The notes under the pieces: generated by a model | What the model saw: only the letters and a program-made list of their open reading frames with translations | The model's database searches: none | What the model was told of the DNA's origin: nothing | Assembly: GCA_034359265.1 (NCBI GenBank) | Contig: CP136890.1 | Location: 85,709,501-85,773,500 of the forward strand | Origin: Canna indica | Lineage: Eukaryota > Streptophyta > Magnoliopsida > Zingiberales > Cannaceae | Length of the DNA stretch: 64,000 nt | Direction of reading: 5' to 3' | Position numbers and translations under genes: made by a program | Shown here: one piece after another, positions 32,705 to 45,600 of the stretch | Position numbering within the stretch: the stretch's first letter is position 1 | Layout: every line of letters begins with the position of its first letter

Positions 32705-35700
32705 CCATCCAAATTGGCACAAGGGAGAAGATTCTTTATTCCCAACTTGGAAACTAAAAATTGATGCTGTGCGAAGGCGGAGCTTTTGTTAGAATGTCTG
32801 CCGGCTATTCCTTACTCGACTGGTACATAGGTTTAACAATTTTATCCTAGTATTTTTCCCTCACATAATAGCAATCTACCTCACGATGTTTGGTGCGCTC
32901 ATGAAAAATTAGATTTTCAACAATATGAAGGGCACTTTGACAATCATAGAACAATGGAATTGGTCCTTCATTAATTTTTTATTCTCATTTTTGATAGAAT
33001 ATTTATTCTCCACACCAATTCAGCAGTTGTACTGGAAAGAGCTCTCAGCTCACTTTCGACACTCGACTTGCTGACAATCACTCTTTTTTTTGCATTTCCA
33101 GTTAACAATTGATGTCCCGATCTTGATACAATAATCAGTCACTGATTTCCTAGTTAATGGGCAGCTTCCCCCAATCAGCATTTGAGAAACTTGCTACTGA
33201 AACTTTTGATTTTGCTGAGTAGAACAGACCCAGTCCTCGTGAACCTTTCAAGTATTTTACAATCCTCAATGCTGCTTGATAATGTGATGTCTTCGGGTCT
33301 TATACAAACTAGCTTAAGTGATGTGTACTATAGACTATATCAGGCCTAGTTATAGTGATATACAACAATCTGCCAATTAAGGTTCCGTAAGCTGCATGAT
33401 CCTTGAATGATTCATCTTCCTCTAATCTCTTCTTGTGATCTTTATTGCTTAAGGCCATAGGAGTGGCCATAGGCTTGCAATCCATCAACTTCATTTTTGA
33501 TAAAAAAATCCAATACATACTTCCTTTGGCTCACATGTATGCCTTCACCGGTCTTTTGTATTTCCAAACGAAGAAAATACTTCAGTTTACCTAATTCTTT
33601 TATTTTGAACTGTTCATTTAGGTACTGTTTGAGTCTCACTATCTCATGTTCATCAGAACCAGTGAGGATGATATCATCCACATACACCAAGGCTATGACT
33701 ATCTTTCCATTTTCTTTTTTAATAAACAAACAGGGATCACATAAACTCTCTTGGTATCCCTTTGACTTGATGCTACTTGACAGTTTGGAGAACCATTGTC
33801 TCTCTGCTTGTTTCAAACCATAGATAGCTTTGTTCCACTTGCAAACCCTATCTCTATAATGTTGTTGATAACCAGGTGGTAAGTCCATATAGACTTCTTC
33901 CTCCAAGTCACCATGCAAGTATGCATTGTTGACATCTAATTGCCAAAGTGACCAATTCAATGAAGTAGCTACTGTCAATGTTATTCTCAGTGTTGTTAAT
34001 TTCGAAACTGGGGCAAAAGTGTCCCGATAGTCAATACCTTCAATTTGTGTATAACCTTTTGTAACAAGCCTTGATTTATATCTTTCTATGCTCCCATCTT
34101 GATTGAATATATTTTGTTTTGTAAATCCACTTACACCCTATTGGTTTCTTCCCTGCTAGTAGCTCACAAATGCTCCAAGTCTTGTTATTTTCCTAGGCTT
34201 TTAGCTCCTCTAGTTGAGTTCCTCCATATGGAACTTTTCACAACTTCCTTGTATGTTTTTGGGTCCTGATGAACATCTATTGCTGCTATGAATCTCCTAT
34301 GTGTTTCTAAAATCTCTGAAACACTCAAGTATTTACACATATATAGGGTATGGAGAAGTTTTACATTTTCTTGTGCTTACTGAAGTATTGCACACATAGT
34401 CTTGTAACCTCATAGGTCTCTTGATCTTCCTTTTTCCTCTTCTCACTTGTGGATTTACCAATGGAATTGAGGAAGTCATATTGTTCACATTCTCAATATC
34501 AGTATCTTCTTTACTAGTAGTATCTAGCTGCACTCAGCGGTGGATCTAGGATTTTTGTGTAGTGCAGTCATTTTTAAAAAAATTAAAAAAAAACAAAAAA
34601 AAAATTAAAAAAAAAATCTAAAATTTTTAAAAATAGATATCTGAAATCCTTCAACCCTTAAATTCTAGCATGTGGAACAACCAAACTGAAGGGCCAAGAG
34701 GCCGTGACTGCCTATCTGTTGTGTCGTTTGTGTGAGGTTGAGAACAACGGGCGAAGCCGATCGAACTTTGAAGCTTTGAAGAAGTGCAGCGTGAAAGTTC
34801 ATATTAAAAGAAAACTTCACTCTATACTTGTTGGTTCATATTAATTATTTAGTTTTAGATAATGCACACATGCATTAATTCTTGATTGGTTTAATCAAAT
34901 TAATTAAATAATTTTTAAGAGTTCATCCAAACTATTAATTATCAAAAAGTATTGTATCTAAGCATTAATTTGGCAAATTAGAAAAACCATTATATAACCA
35001 AAGTAGCATTAGTTGCAACATTATTTGAGAATGATCTTTTATATATATATAGTCATTCATAAAATTTAGTGCAGTCATGTGACTGCTTTGGACATAGTGT
35101 GGATCCGCCATTGGTTGCACTATAATATTTTTGCAGATATCTTCATCATTGAACACCTGATCTTCCTCACAATTTGAATGAGAATTGCCCTGATGAATGA
35201 ATTCTTGACCTTCATCTGATTCCTTTCTTTGCAAGTCATTTTGCTTTGCAATGGAACCATTTTGTTGGTGTCTGGATTTAGAGAACACTTCGGTGTCCTC
35301 TTTCTTATTCAACAAAGGTAAAGAACATACTGTTTTCTTTTGATTCTCTTTATCCCTAAAAGGGAATACATTTTCTATAAACACAACATCCCTTGAAACA
35401 TAAATTCCATTTGTATTGAGGTCATACATCTTATAACATTTTTTTCCGGATACCGGCCCTATGAATACAACTTCCCTTGCCCTTGGGTCAAACTTTGACC
35501 CTTCCTGTTGTAAAGTGCTAGTGTAGCATAGACAACCAAAGGATCTCAGATGATTTATGTTTGGCTTGTCATTGTATAATACTTCATAGGGACTTGCATT
35601 TGATAAGAGTGAACTGGGCATTCTCCCCAGACGTTAATTGGTAACTTGGCTTGAAATTTCAGACATCTCGCAACCTCCAGAAGATGTCTGTGTTTTCTCT

Positions 35701-35810
35701 CCACCACTGCATTTTACTTGCTGTGGAGTCTCTACACAAGAACTATGATGAACAGTACCACAAAGTTTTTAGAGTAGAATTAAAAAATTCTGACCCATTG
35801 TCTGTTCTTA
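32705..35810 (-). pseudogene. Copia polyprotein, distal part: integrase end, reverse transcriptase, RNase H
   Basis: From 35808 down on minus: RTDNGSEFFNSTL, then in another frame SSCVETPQQN and [20 protein letters not shown] (integrase core, D and E residues). Next comes [20 protein letters not shown] (35621 on). After a hAT MITE the frame resumes at 34533. Reverse transcriptase lies at 33978-33442: WQLDVNNAYLHGDLEEEVYM, WNKAIYGLKQAERQWF and the active-site motif YVDDI. Then come ATPMALSNKDHK and YGTLIGRLLYITITRPDI. RNase H remains at 33200-32750 include VSKSSVESELRALSSTTAEL. Many stops and frameshifts make it inactive. Confidence 0.9.
34535..35113. mobile_element. hAT MITE, 579 bp, inside the copia element
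   Basis: The left end CAGCGGTGGATCTAGG and right end, reversed, CAATGGCGGATCCAC are flanked by GCTGCACT and GTTGCACT, an 8-bp TSD with one mismatch. Subterminal GTGCAGTCA is also inverted. It interrupts the copia frame between the integrase C-terminus and the reverse transcriptase. Confidence 0.88.
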
Positions 35811-36199
35811 CACTACTAGAATATTAGCTATCAACCATGAGGCTCACCGACGATCGTCTGGGTCATCAGAATAATTCACGGCTTTTCGGCGGCTATAGCT
35901 GATGTAACCAAATCAGCCGCGGCTCACATATGGCCGCCCAAGGCCGTCGCTCATAGCTTATGGCACGCACGAAGCGCGAAATGAAATATCCTAGTAGCGA
36001 CGACTTAGCGGGGGCCAAAGGGCCGTCGGTGATATAAGTAAGTAATTAGCCACGGCTAGCAGGGGTCGTCACTTATTAATTGATGATGCGAACGCAGCGC
36101 AAAAATAAAAAATACGTCACCGATGGCTTAGTGAGGGCTACGCGACCGTCAGTGATATAATTAATAGTTATCCACGGGTTACCGAAGGCTGACGGGTCG

Positions 36200-36535
36200 T
36201 CAGTGATAAATCTTTTTATTTGTGTTTGCGCCCGTCCATTCCTCTTTCCCCCACTCTCTTCTCTCTCCGCTACCGACCGAGTTGTCACGACCACCAATCG
36301 TTTCCTCGGCACAGACTTCGCGTGTCGTCGACGTCGCCTTCTCGCCGTCGAGTTCGTCGTCGAGCCGTCGTCGATAGAGCCGTTGTCCTCGCCCTCGCCG
36401 ATCGAGCCCCAATCTCCATGCACAGCGCGCCGGCCCCAATCTCCTCGCCGCCTTCTCCCAAGTAAACTCTTCCTCCCCTCTCCAGTCAGCGTCGGCCGAA
36501 ACGCTAGGGTTTCGATCGGCACCGGCATTAGTTAA
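36200..36535 (+). other. GC-rich leader/first-exon region of the 14-kb CACTA
   Basis: Pyrimidine-rich sequence (CTCTCTTCTCTC) followed by GC-rich DNA with overlapping open frames on both strands. It is then followed by a TTAATTAGGG-rich tract (36540-36800). This resembles a leader plus first intron; no protein family is recognised. Confidence 0.4.
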
Positions 36536-37206
36536 TTTTTTTTGCTAATTAGATTAATTAAATTTAATTAATTAGGGTTAATGTTAGATTGATTAGGGTT
36601 ATTTGTTAATTAGATTTAATTAGGGTTAATTAGTTTTGTTAATTATTTTTTGATGTTAGATTAAATTTTGTTGTTAGATTAAATTAGATTAGATTTAATT
36701 TAATTAGATTTAATTAGGGTTAATTAGTTTTTTTGTTGTTAGATTAAATTTAGGTTACTTTTAATGTTATGGTTAGTTAATCAAAGGTAGAAGAAAAGTT
36801 AGGGTTAATTTTAGTAGGGTGTAATTACAATTTTAAAATCGTCCATTTTGGACTCGCGCGTACCGAAATCGTCCACTGTGGACTCACACCGGCATCCACA
36901 AATTTAGAAAATAATCATGACGAGTTGATACGTTTCACGTACGCATCGACGAGTCAAGTTTTAATTTTGCAAAACCTTAGATCCATTCGGGGGTTGTATG
37001 TTCGTGTAAACAAAGTAGATGATCTTTTATACGACGTGCAACCCTTGAATTATCCCTAATTGGATAATTTGGGAACATAGTTATTTATATTGCACTTAGT
37101 TTATTTATTTTAGTCATTATTCATTTTTAAATTTTGACTTGTATCTCCCTTGTTCTCCGACACATGCCCAGATAATATGCGTATTCGGAGAACTATAGAC
37201 AGATTC

Positions 37207-38351
37207 GAAAGTTTATGCATGGGGCGTGGCCTACATGGTCTCACGTGCCTCGTGAGCATATGGATTTACTATGGCGAGAGTTCTCAATAAGTATATTTAT
37301 TAAATTAATGTTAATGTTAAATATTGATTGGTAATAATAAATTTATTTTTTTGCAGGCTCATTATACTTGGCCGGAGGACCAGACCACTTTTGTAAAGGC
37401 TGCATAGGAGCGTGTTGCCCGCGCTTGCTACAACGATCTAGTTCAGTAGGGCCGTAAAACCGTGGCGAGTCTGCTGGGGGCCACACAGATTGGGCACACT
37501 TGGGGACACGCCCCCTAATGGATTCTTGTACCTGTGTGGGACCATCTTGTTGAGGGTGGGACACGCCTGAGTGGCAGGAGGTCTACCAGACAACGTCGAG
37601 AAATCGCATGTCCAAGGGGGACGGCATGGGGGTGCACCACACTGGTGGCTCTGTGTCTTTTGCAGTGCATGAGTGTCGTATCGTATATATAATTTCCTTA
37701 CTTTTAATTAAAATATTATATATTGTGTATAATGATACTAATGTATTTGTTTTCTAATGTAAGACGCAGGTTGCGGAGGATGGCACCGTCCAACGCCCCT
37801 CACTGATGCAGGTGTTTGAGTGCACTCATCGTCGGCGACGAGGAGCGGGGAACTACATCGATAGCAGGGCCTCGTTCATCATAATAAGTATGTATTTATG
37901 TATATTTGATTTACACTATATATATATAATTTAAAATATAAACGCGTGCAGGAGACCTACACAAGGACCGTGATCGAGCGTGGAGGCACGACGGAGGAGT
38001 TTGATGCGGGTGCATGGATCGAGGCCTCAGGTGGCTGGGAGCACGACCATGTTTATGACTTTGCGGACTAGTGGTCAAGCACGCGCCATGTTAGGGCCAT
38101 TTGGAGTTCCGACCCCTCTCACTTCGGGTGAGCGCCCCTCGACATCGCGAACGATAGAGGAGCAGAGACATGCGATGGAGGAGCAGAGACGCATGAATCA
38201 TGAGTTGAGACAAACGATGCAGAACATGCATGCCCTCCTTACTCAGATTGCATCTCACTCGGGCATTCTACTGATGATGTCGCAGTCGTCGTCCTCCTCG
38301 ACCCAGTCGACGCTCCCGACCCAGTCGCTGTTGACTCCACCGCAGCCGTAA
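37207..38351 (+). pseudogene. CACTA-associated plant transposase (Ptta/En/Spm type), decayed
   Basis: Exon-like blocks separated by GT...AG introns. The first (about 37207-37292) encodes KFMHGAWPTWSHVPREHMD and LLWREFS. The second (37357-37690) encodes HYTWPEDQTTFVKAA, ERVARACYNDLVQ, GRKTVASLLGATQ, WQEVYQTTSRNRMSKGDG and HHTGGSVSFAVHE. The third (about 37770-37889) encodes VAEDGTVQRPSLMQVFECTH. The last (37952-38351) encodes ETYTRTVIERGGTTEEFD and a coiled-coil-like EEQRRMNHELRQTMQNM tail. The HTGGS motif and layout fit the plant transposase family found beside TNP2 in CACTA elements. In-frame TAG codons (for example 37407 and 37447) and frameshifts inactivate it. Confidence 0.8.
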
Positions 38352-38804
38352 GATTTTGGTTTATTGTATTTTGATTATATTTTGATACTTGTTAGCCTCT
38401 GTTTGAGACTTTGATACTTGATAGTTGTTGTATATATACTTGATATACTTGAGAGTTATATATGTTGGCTTTAGGTTTTCAACCTTAGTCTTAATCTCGG
38501 TCTTGATGGTTTTGATGATAACAAACATGGAACTTATGATTTCATTGAGAATATGTTTTAGGTTCCATATCATTAGCGTCTGATGTCCTCGATCGGAAAA
38601 ATTGGAGAAAACGATAAATCGGAAGGACATCGATCGTCGCGCTCGGGTTCGTCGCGAAGTTTCCCAAAGATCGACGAGTGCACCAAAGTCGCTTGGATGA
38701 GTCCAAAGATCAAGTCAAAAGCTCTCCAAGATGATGCTCGTTGAAAGTTGGAACCCAGAAATGAAGCGCGGAAGAAATAGGCTGAAGAAATAACATTCAG
38801 CCTA

Positions 38805-39190
38805 GGTTCGGTCGACCGGTTGGTCAACCGACCGAAGGTAAAGAAAGTAGCAGAGCTACTTCGGTCGACCGAGCGGTCGACCGATGGAAGCCCAAAATGG
38901 GCAATAGCTCGAGCGATCGACCTGCTGATACTCGCGACAAAAGATCGCGTCGGTCGACCGACAGGTCGACCGAATGGAGGCAGAATCTGCCCAAAGCTAG
39001 TGGTCGACCAATCGGTCGACCGACCTGCATATAAGCGCCATATGTGATCGCGTCGGTCGACCGACGGGTCGACCGAAGATAGTGGATCGCGTGATCTGCA
39101 TCTGGCGATCAACCCGGTGGTCGACCGACCACAGGGAAAAAATGAGCGGTCGAAGGACCGGTTGATCGATGCTTCGACCGGCGCTTCGGC
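38805..39190. repeat. Array of GGTCGACC palindromes in LTR U3
   Basis: About ten copies of GTCGAC occur here, mostly in paired form TCGGTCGACCGA-NN-GGTCGACCGA, spaced by 60-70 bp of other sequence. Decayed copies (GATCGACC, GATCGATC) occur in 39840-40120 and 46370-46730. Confidence 0.85.
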
Positions 39191-39246
39191 TGGCAGTCTG
39201 CAACGGGTAGAAAACTATCCGTTGAGCTGTCGTTTCTTCAGCAGGG

Positions 39247-39254
39247 TATAAATA
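39247..39254 (+). promoter_or_regulatory. LTR TATA box, first copy
   Basis: TATAAATA within AGGGTATAAATACACCCT, itself bounded by inverted AGGGT/ACCCT. Further copies lie near 40178 and 40316 because of the LTR duplications. The RNA start would lie about 30 bp downstream. Confidence 0.6.
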
Positions 39255-41182
39255 CACCCTGATATAAATCTTTTATACTTCTTCCTTGATTCCTACAGTG
39301 ATTATTGAGCATCTAAAAGGAAGATTTGAGCCTTCCAGAGAGTGATTGCAACGCACCCTATTCCTTTGTCGAGTTCTTCTTCAAGCGCCGCCTGCTGTTG
39401 CCTCAACTCGGAAATTGTTCAAGCTTCACGACTTGACAAGTTGGAAGATTCAAGGCTTGGAAAAGAGCACGAACACTTGGTTTCATTTTTAGCTCTTTTC
39501 GTTGTATTTTTAATTGTTAATTGTTTCTTAAATTTATGTTTGTGAAGACCTGGGTGTTAGGTCTTGTTGTGTGAAGTGATATCCTTGGTGTATAAGTAAA
39601 GCCACTTGTGTAAACGTAGTTGTTACTAGGATTAGTTTAGTTGTCCCTTAGGGTTGAGGTGGGATAAGTGCTCTCGACAAGAAGGCGTAGACTTCCGGGT
39701 GTGGAAGTACCTTAGGTCGAGAGTGAGACTTTCCGGTGAAAAGTCCTCGTGTGTAAGGGAAACGTAAACTAATTTAGTAAAACTAGTTTAGAAATCCTAA
39801 TCGGGGTGCTTAGGTAGTGGAGTAGGCATTGGGGCAGTAGCTCGGGCGATCGACCCGTCGAGCGATCGACCTGCTGATACCCGTGACAAAAGATTACGTC
39901 GGTCGACCGACGGGTCAACCGAATGGAGGCAAAATCTGCCCGAAGCTGGCGGTCGACCAATCGATCGATCGATCTGCATATAAGCCCGCGATGCATGAAC
40001 GCGTTGGGTCGACCGAAGATCGTGAATCACGCGATCTGCATCTGGCGATCGACCCGACGATCGACTGACCACAAGTAGAAAATGAGCGATCGAAGGACCG
40101 GTCGATCGATGCTTCTACCGGCAGTCTGCAACAGGTAGAAAACTATCCGTTGAGCTGTCGTTTCTTCAGCATGGTATAAATACACCCTGCTAACCCGACG
40201 ACCGACCAACCACAAGTAGAAAATGAGCGATCGAAGGACCGGTCGACTGATGCTTCTACCGGCAGTCTGCAACGGGTAGAAAACTATCCGTTGAGCTGTC
40301 GTTTCTTCAGCAGGGTATAAATACACCCTGATATAAATCTTTTATACTTCTTCCTTGATTCCTACAGTGATTATTGAGCATCTAAAAGGAAGATTTGAGC
40401 CTTCCAGAGAGTGATTGCAGCGCGCCCTATTCCTCTGTCGAGTTCTTCTTCAAGCGCCGCCTGTTGTTGCCTCAACTCGAAAATTGTTCAAGCTTCACGA
40501 CTTGACGAGTTGGAGGATTCAAGGCTTGGAAAAGAGCACGAACACTTGGTTTCATTTTTAGCTCTTTCCATTGTATTTTTAATTGTTAAATGTTTCTTAA
40601 ATTTGTGTTTGTGAAGACCTGGGTGTTAGGTCTTGTTGTGCGAAGTGGTATCGTTGGTGTAGGAGTAAAGCCACTTGTGTAAACGTAGTTGTTACTAGGA
40701 TTAGTTTAGTTATCCTTTAGGGTTGAGGTGGGATAAGTGCTCTCAACAAGAAGGCGGAGACTTCCGAGTGTGGAAGTACCTTAGGTCGAGAGTGAGACTT
40801 TCTGGTGAAAAGTCCTCGTGTGTAAGGGAAATGTAAACTAATTTAGTAAAACTAGTTTGGAAATCCTAAGCGAGATGCTTAGTTAGTGGAGTAGGCATTG
40901 GGGCCGAACCACTATAAATTCTGTGTTTGCTTTGATTTCTTGTTTGCTTTAATTGCTTAATTATTTATCGCTTCCGCATTCATTCATCGAATTGCAAATT
41001 GCTCAAACCATCTAAGTAATCAATTAAAATTGGATTTAGGCCAATAAATTTAGTAAACACACTATTCACCTTCCCCCCCCCCCCCTCCCCTCTAGTGTCA
41101 CCATTTTGCTTACATTTGGTATCAGAGCAGGTTCGTAGTTTGAGATTTCATCATCTCGTCTACACCTAGTCTCGATCTAGAA

Positions 41183-42670
41183 ATGGCACTAGAGAGTATA
41201 GTATGTGCACTACCTATGTTTGATGAAGAAAACTTTGGTGTATGGAAGAGTAGGATGTATACCTTTCTCAAAACATAAAGTTTAGATTTATTGTGCATGC
41301 TAAAGAATGAGTATGTTGAGCCAACCATTGACATGAATGATTGGACTCAAGAACAAATTAGATTATTTGAATTGAATGCTAAAACAACGCATCTTCTATA
41401 TTGCTCATTTTCAAATAAAATACTTGAAAAGGTCATGCATTGTTCATCTGCATTCGATATTTGGGCTTGTTTAAACATGCTTTACGATTATGCAAAAACT
41501 GAGGAACTTATTACTTTCAATGAAGGAGGTGATGACAATTGTCACACCTCTAGTCCTAATAAAGTTTTTGATGCCCAAAGCTCATCTAGTCAAAGGAACA
41601 TCAAAAATCGAAGAAGAAAACTAAGGTGTTTCATTTGTCAAGAAAAGGGACATAAAAAGAGAAATTGTCCCCACTTGAAGAAAAAGACCAAGAAGAAGAA
41701 TGCTTCCAAGCCCACCTCGGAATCTAATGGAGCATCTTTCTCTCATGATGATGAAGTCACATCTCAAATATGCCTCATGGGTTTTCGAAATGAGGTAAAA
41801 TCTTCTACTTCTAGTCATGATAAAAATCTTGATAGTGATAGTGATGATAATAGCTCTAATTCTTTAGGAATGTCTTATGATGAGCTATTAGAAGAATCTA
41901 AGAAAATGTATGCCATCCTTGTAAAAAGGAACAAGGAAAATAAAAAATTGAAGAAAGAAAACTTAAGTCTTAGTTCTCAATTGCATGAATGCAAATTAGA
42001 AAATGAGAAAATGAAATCTAGTTCTTTTAATTCTTGCAATGATGATATGAAATTTGAGGTTAAGGATTTGAAACATAGAAATGAAGAATTAAAAATTGAG
42101 AATGATGGGTTGTTAACTAAGATTACAAAAATTAGAAATGAGAATGAAAACACAAAAAATAATGTGAATCTCAAGGGCAAGGATTGTATAAGTGTTTTCA
42201 AATTTGAGCATGATATTTTGAAAAATGAAAATTGCTTGTTGAAATCTCAAATATAAGCTTTACACAAATCCATAAATGACTTAAAAAATGAGGTTGTGTT
42301 CTTGAGTAAGAAAACTAGTAACTTATCACATGATTCATTTTTTAGAAATCCTAGGAATAAGAGTGCTTATGTAAAGAATGCTAAGGTTCCTCATGCTTCT
42401 CATATCAAGCATTCCAACATCAAACCTCATGCTCCAAAGATGAATAATAAATATCATGTCCATGTTAAAAATGAAAAGAAAAAGTTTCATGGATATTGCT
42501 TTTGTTGTGGTGTATATGGTCATGCTATTCATGATTGTGCATTTAAAAGAAATCCAAGTGTTCCTAGAACACTTTGGATTCCTAGACCATCTAACCCCCA
42601 AGGACCCAAAGTCATTTGGGTACCAAAAATTTCATGTTCTATTGTAGGGGGAGCTTCCACACAATGGTGA
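41183..42670 (+). pseudogene. Gag-like protein with two zinc knuckles, two in-frame stops
   Basis: One reading frame of about 495 codons. It starts MALESIVCALPMFDEENFG and has W-containing gag motifs (VWKSRMYTFL, DIWACLNMLYDYA). A CCHC knuckle CFICQEKGHKKRNC sits near 41627. A long Lys/Glu-rich coiled coil (about 41870-42250) follows, then a second CCHC knuckle CFCCGVYGHAIHDC near 42499. The tail reads RTLWIPRPSNPQGPKVIWVP, as in SIRE/Maximus gag. TAA codons interrupt it near 41277 and at 42254, with no frameshift. It would have packaged element RNA into particles. Confidence 0.85.
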
Positions 42671-42679
42671 AAGATTGAT

Positions 42680-45600
42680 GAAGAGTTGAAGTTGACCAAA
42701 GAGTTGAATGAAAAATCCTATTATGGTTGCAACTTCAAGCTTTCACGTAGATGTCTTAGGTAAAATTGGCATCAAACATTTTGGTATCATCTCCTTACTT
42801 TAGCTTGTTTTATTTTAGTTGGAGATTATGATACTCATCTAATTTGAGTTGTTTTCCCCGCTCTTGCTAAAAGAGTCTTTTGAAAAATATTTTTGATTTT
42901 TGATTTCCCGATCTCTCCGGAGACCCCGGTGGCCTATAATGGACCTAAGCGACCTTGCGGTTTTAAATCGTAGGCTACTTGTGGCTCTCGGTTTTCAACC
43001 AATATGAATGGTTGGAGATCTTATGTTTCAAATATTTTATATTTTGAGATCTCTTGATCCATTTTGTTATCATGAAGATTTATATCAAATGAATCCATGC
43101 AATTTAGTGAAGTGGAATTTGATAAATGATACTTGATTTTTCTCTTCACTATTTAGTTTGATAGCTTGCATGTAGATTTAATTTCATTGTCCACTTAAGA
43201 TGTATACTTGCAAGTTATAAGGTTTTAGGAAGGCTAATTAGGAAGAAAAAGATTAGTTTGGCAAATTATCATGAATTAGGTATAACCTCAATTAATTCAA
43301 AATCCTAGATATACCTCATTGGTTAAGCTTAAACTATACCTCATTGGTTAAGCTTAAACTATGTCTCTATACTCGTGATGATAATTGCATGTTAAATCCT
43401 TGAATTCTCATGAGTAGGTAGGACTTTGATACTTAGACAAATTTCATTGAATGAAACTTGTTCTAGATAAATATCCATTATTAGAGACCTTCTTGTAAGT
43501 CCAAACTAGTTTAACATAGGTAGAGATCTTATTCTTTAAATGTTTCATAATTTAAGATCTCTTAGATTCATTTGAAATCATGGTATTCATCTTAAAAATA
43601 AATCTTCACTATCTAGCATAGGTTAAGTTATTCTAATGAAACCTTGCATTGAACCTTGCTAGTTAGTATAGTAGCTTGCTAGTTGACATATTATTTCATT
43701 ATGATACTAATGATGTCTACTTGCAAGTTATGAAAGTAAACGAAGACAATGCTATCTAGAAATAAATGAAAAAGGAAATGAAAAAGTTGGGCAAATTTTC
43801 TAGAAAAATGTATGATTTTGATTTTGCAAAAATCTTTGAAAAAAGAAATTGAATTTTCATGTTTAATGATGTCTCTATGCTCATGATTGATTTATGCATA
43901 ATGAATATTTGATCTTTCATAAGTAGAAAATAATTTGATAACTTAGGCAATTTCATGGTAATCTTGATTAAATGAAATTTGCTCTATGTTAAATTCTTCC
44001 TTAGAGACTTCATGTTAAGTTAAAATTTGATGAACATGTTTAAGATACACATATCACATAAGTCTAGAAAATTAAAATTAAAAATTCATGTCTAGATGAA
44101 CAATGTGATATCTATATCACTTTAGGGGACTTAAGCTTGAAAAGCTTGATCCAAGTCAACAAACCACAATTGGTATCAATTGACTTGGTCATTTGATTTT
44201 AAGTCTAAATCATCATAAACATGTTTAGAAATATGTATGACATATTTCCAAGCTCTTAGAATGGAAAATTCATATGGATATGGATGAAATGACACTAGAG
44301 ATCAATTTCATGAATACCTCTTTTGAACCTAGTTGACCCAAGTCAACAAGTTGACTTAAATGTCTCACTTTCAATCCATATTTGGGGAACATGTTTAGAT
44401 TTACTCATGTTAGATATCCATAGGGTTAAATTTAAAAAATCATGAGTAAATGTTAAGATTGAAACTTTGCAAGTTTCATGAAAACTAGTTTAGTTTTGAA
44501 TGAAACCATGCTAGGTTGATATCTTGACTTAAGGACAAAATTTTTATTTCAAACTTGACATATACTCTTGAAATGACCATCATGTGGTGTCATGAAAGTT
44601 TGAATGAAAATTGAAGAGACTTTAAGAAAAACTGAAATTTACAAAAATATCACTTCAACCTACATTTGGTAGTAATTTCAGTTATTTATAGGAAAAAATA
44701 AAAAATTAATTTTGAAATGATTCTTGAAGCAATACCTTCATTGAAAAATCTAGTTTCTTTAGTAAAAATTTTAAAACATTTCATCAAGAATCTAATTTAT
44801 AATGAATTTTTGAAGTTGAATTTCAAAATTCAAAATATCATCCTTAATTGAAATATCAATTTTCTATACTTTGATTTTTCTTCAAAAACTTCAATAAAAA
44901 CTCATGTACACTATTTGGATTCTAATTCTAATATCATTTATACAATCTCTTGAGTAAAATCATTCCTAGAAATGATTTTGATATTTTGGATGATAGCTAT
45001 GGTCCATTTGTTTATTTGAAAATAATATACGATGAAAAATGGACTTTGATTTTTAAATTCATTTTGAGTTCAAACTTGATACATGCATTTCAAATGTCTA
45101 TTCAATAATTGGTATCAAAATTTTCATCCCACAATTGGTATCAAAATGAGCATTCTATATTTTGTATCAAATATTTCATCCAAAAATTGGTTTCAAAAAC
45201 ATTTGTCAAAAATATAATTTTGAATAAACTTAAAAGGGTGATTTTTGAAAACTAGAAGTATAGGTTGACTTAAGTCAACAAAGTAACTTAAAAATCTCAT
45301 CTAAAGCCCAAACCTAATTCATAGTCTTGCACTACCTCATGTTGGATGTTTAGATGCCTATGTTTGAGAAAACATGAGTAGATAGCAAATCTTGAGACTT
45401 AGCACTTTCATTGTTTTCATGCTTATTTCAAATGAAAATATGCTAAGTTCCAAATTAGATCAAATGACATTAGTTTCACTTTAAACTTAATATACATGAT
45501 TTAAATGACCATATCTTGATATATTGAAAGTTTGAATGAAAAAAAAAATGTCATGAAAAAGATAATCTACAACATTGGTATCAATTGAGTGCATACATGA

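Larger units (their letters stand above)
38463..41114 (+). repeat. 5' LTR of the gag-only element, internally duplicated
   Basis: 2652 bp. The segment starting near 38901 (GGGCAATAGCTCGAGCG) is repeated from 39835 (GGGCAGTAGCTCGGGCG) through the LTR end. Inside the second copy a roughly 141-bp piece is doubled again (about 40051-40191 and 40192-40332). The junction at 39831-39840 joins GTAGGCATTGGGG to CAGTAGCTC at a short GGGC homology. Confidence 0.85.

Noticed and set aside
36076..36535. Overlapping open frames on both strands
   Set aside because: GC-rich leader region of the CACTA element; no conserved protein can be read.
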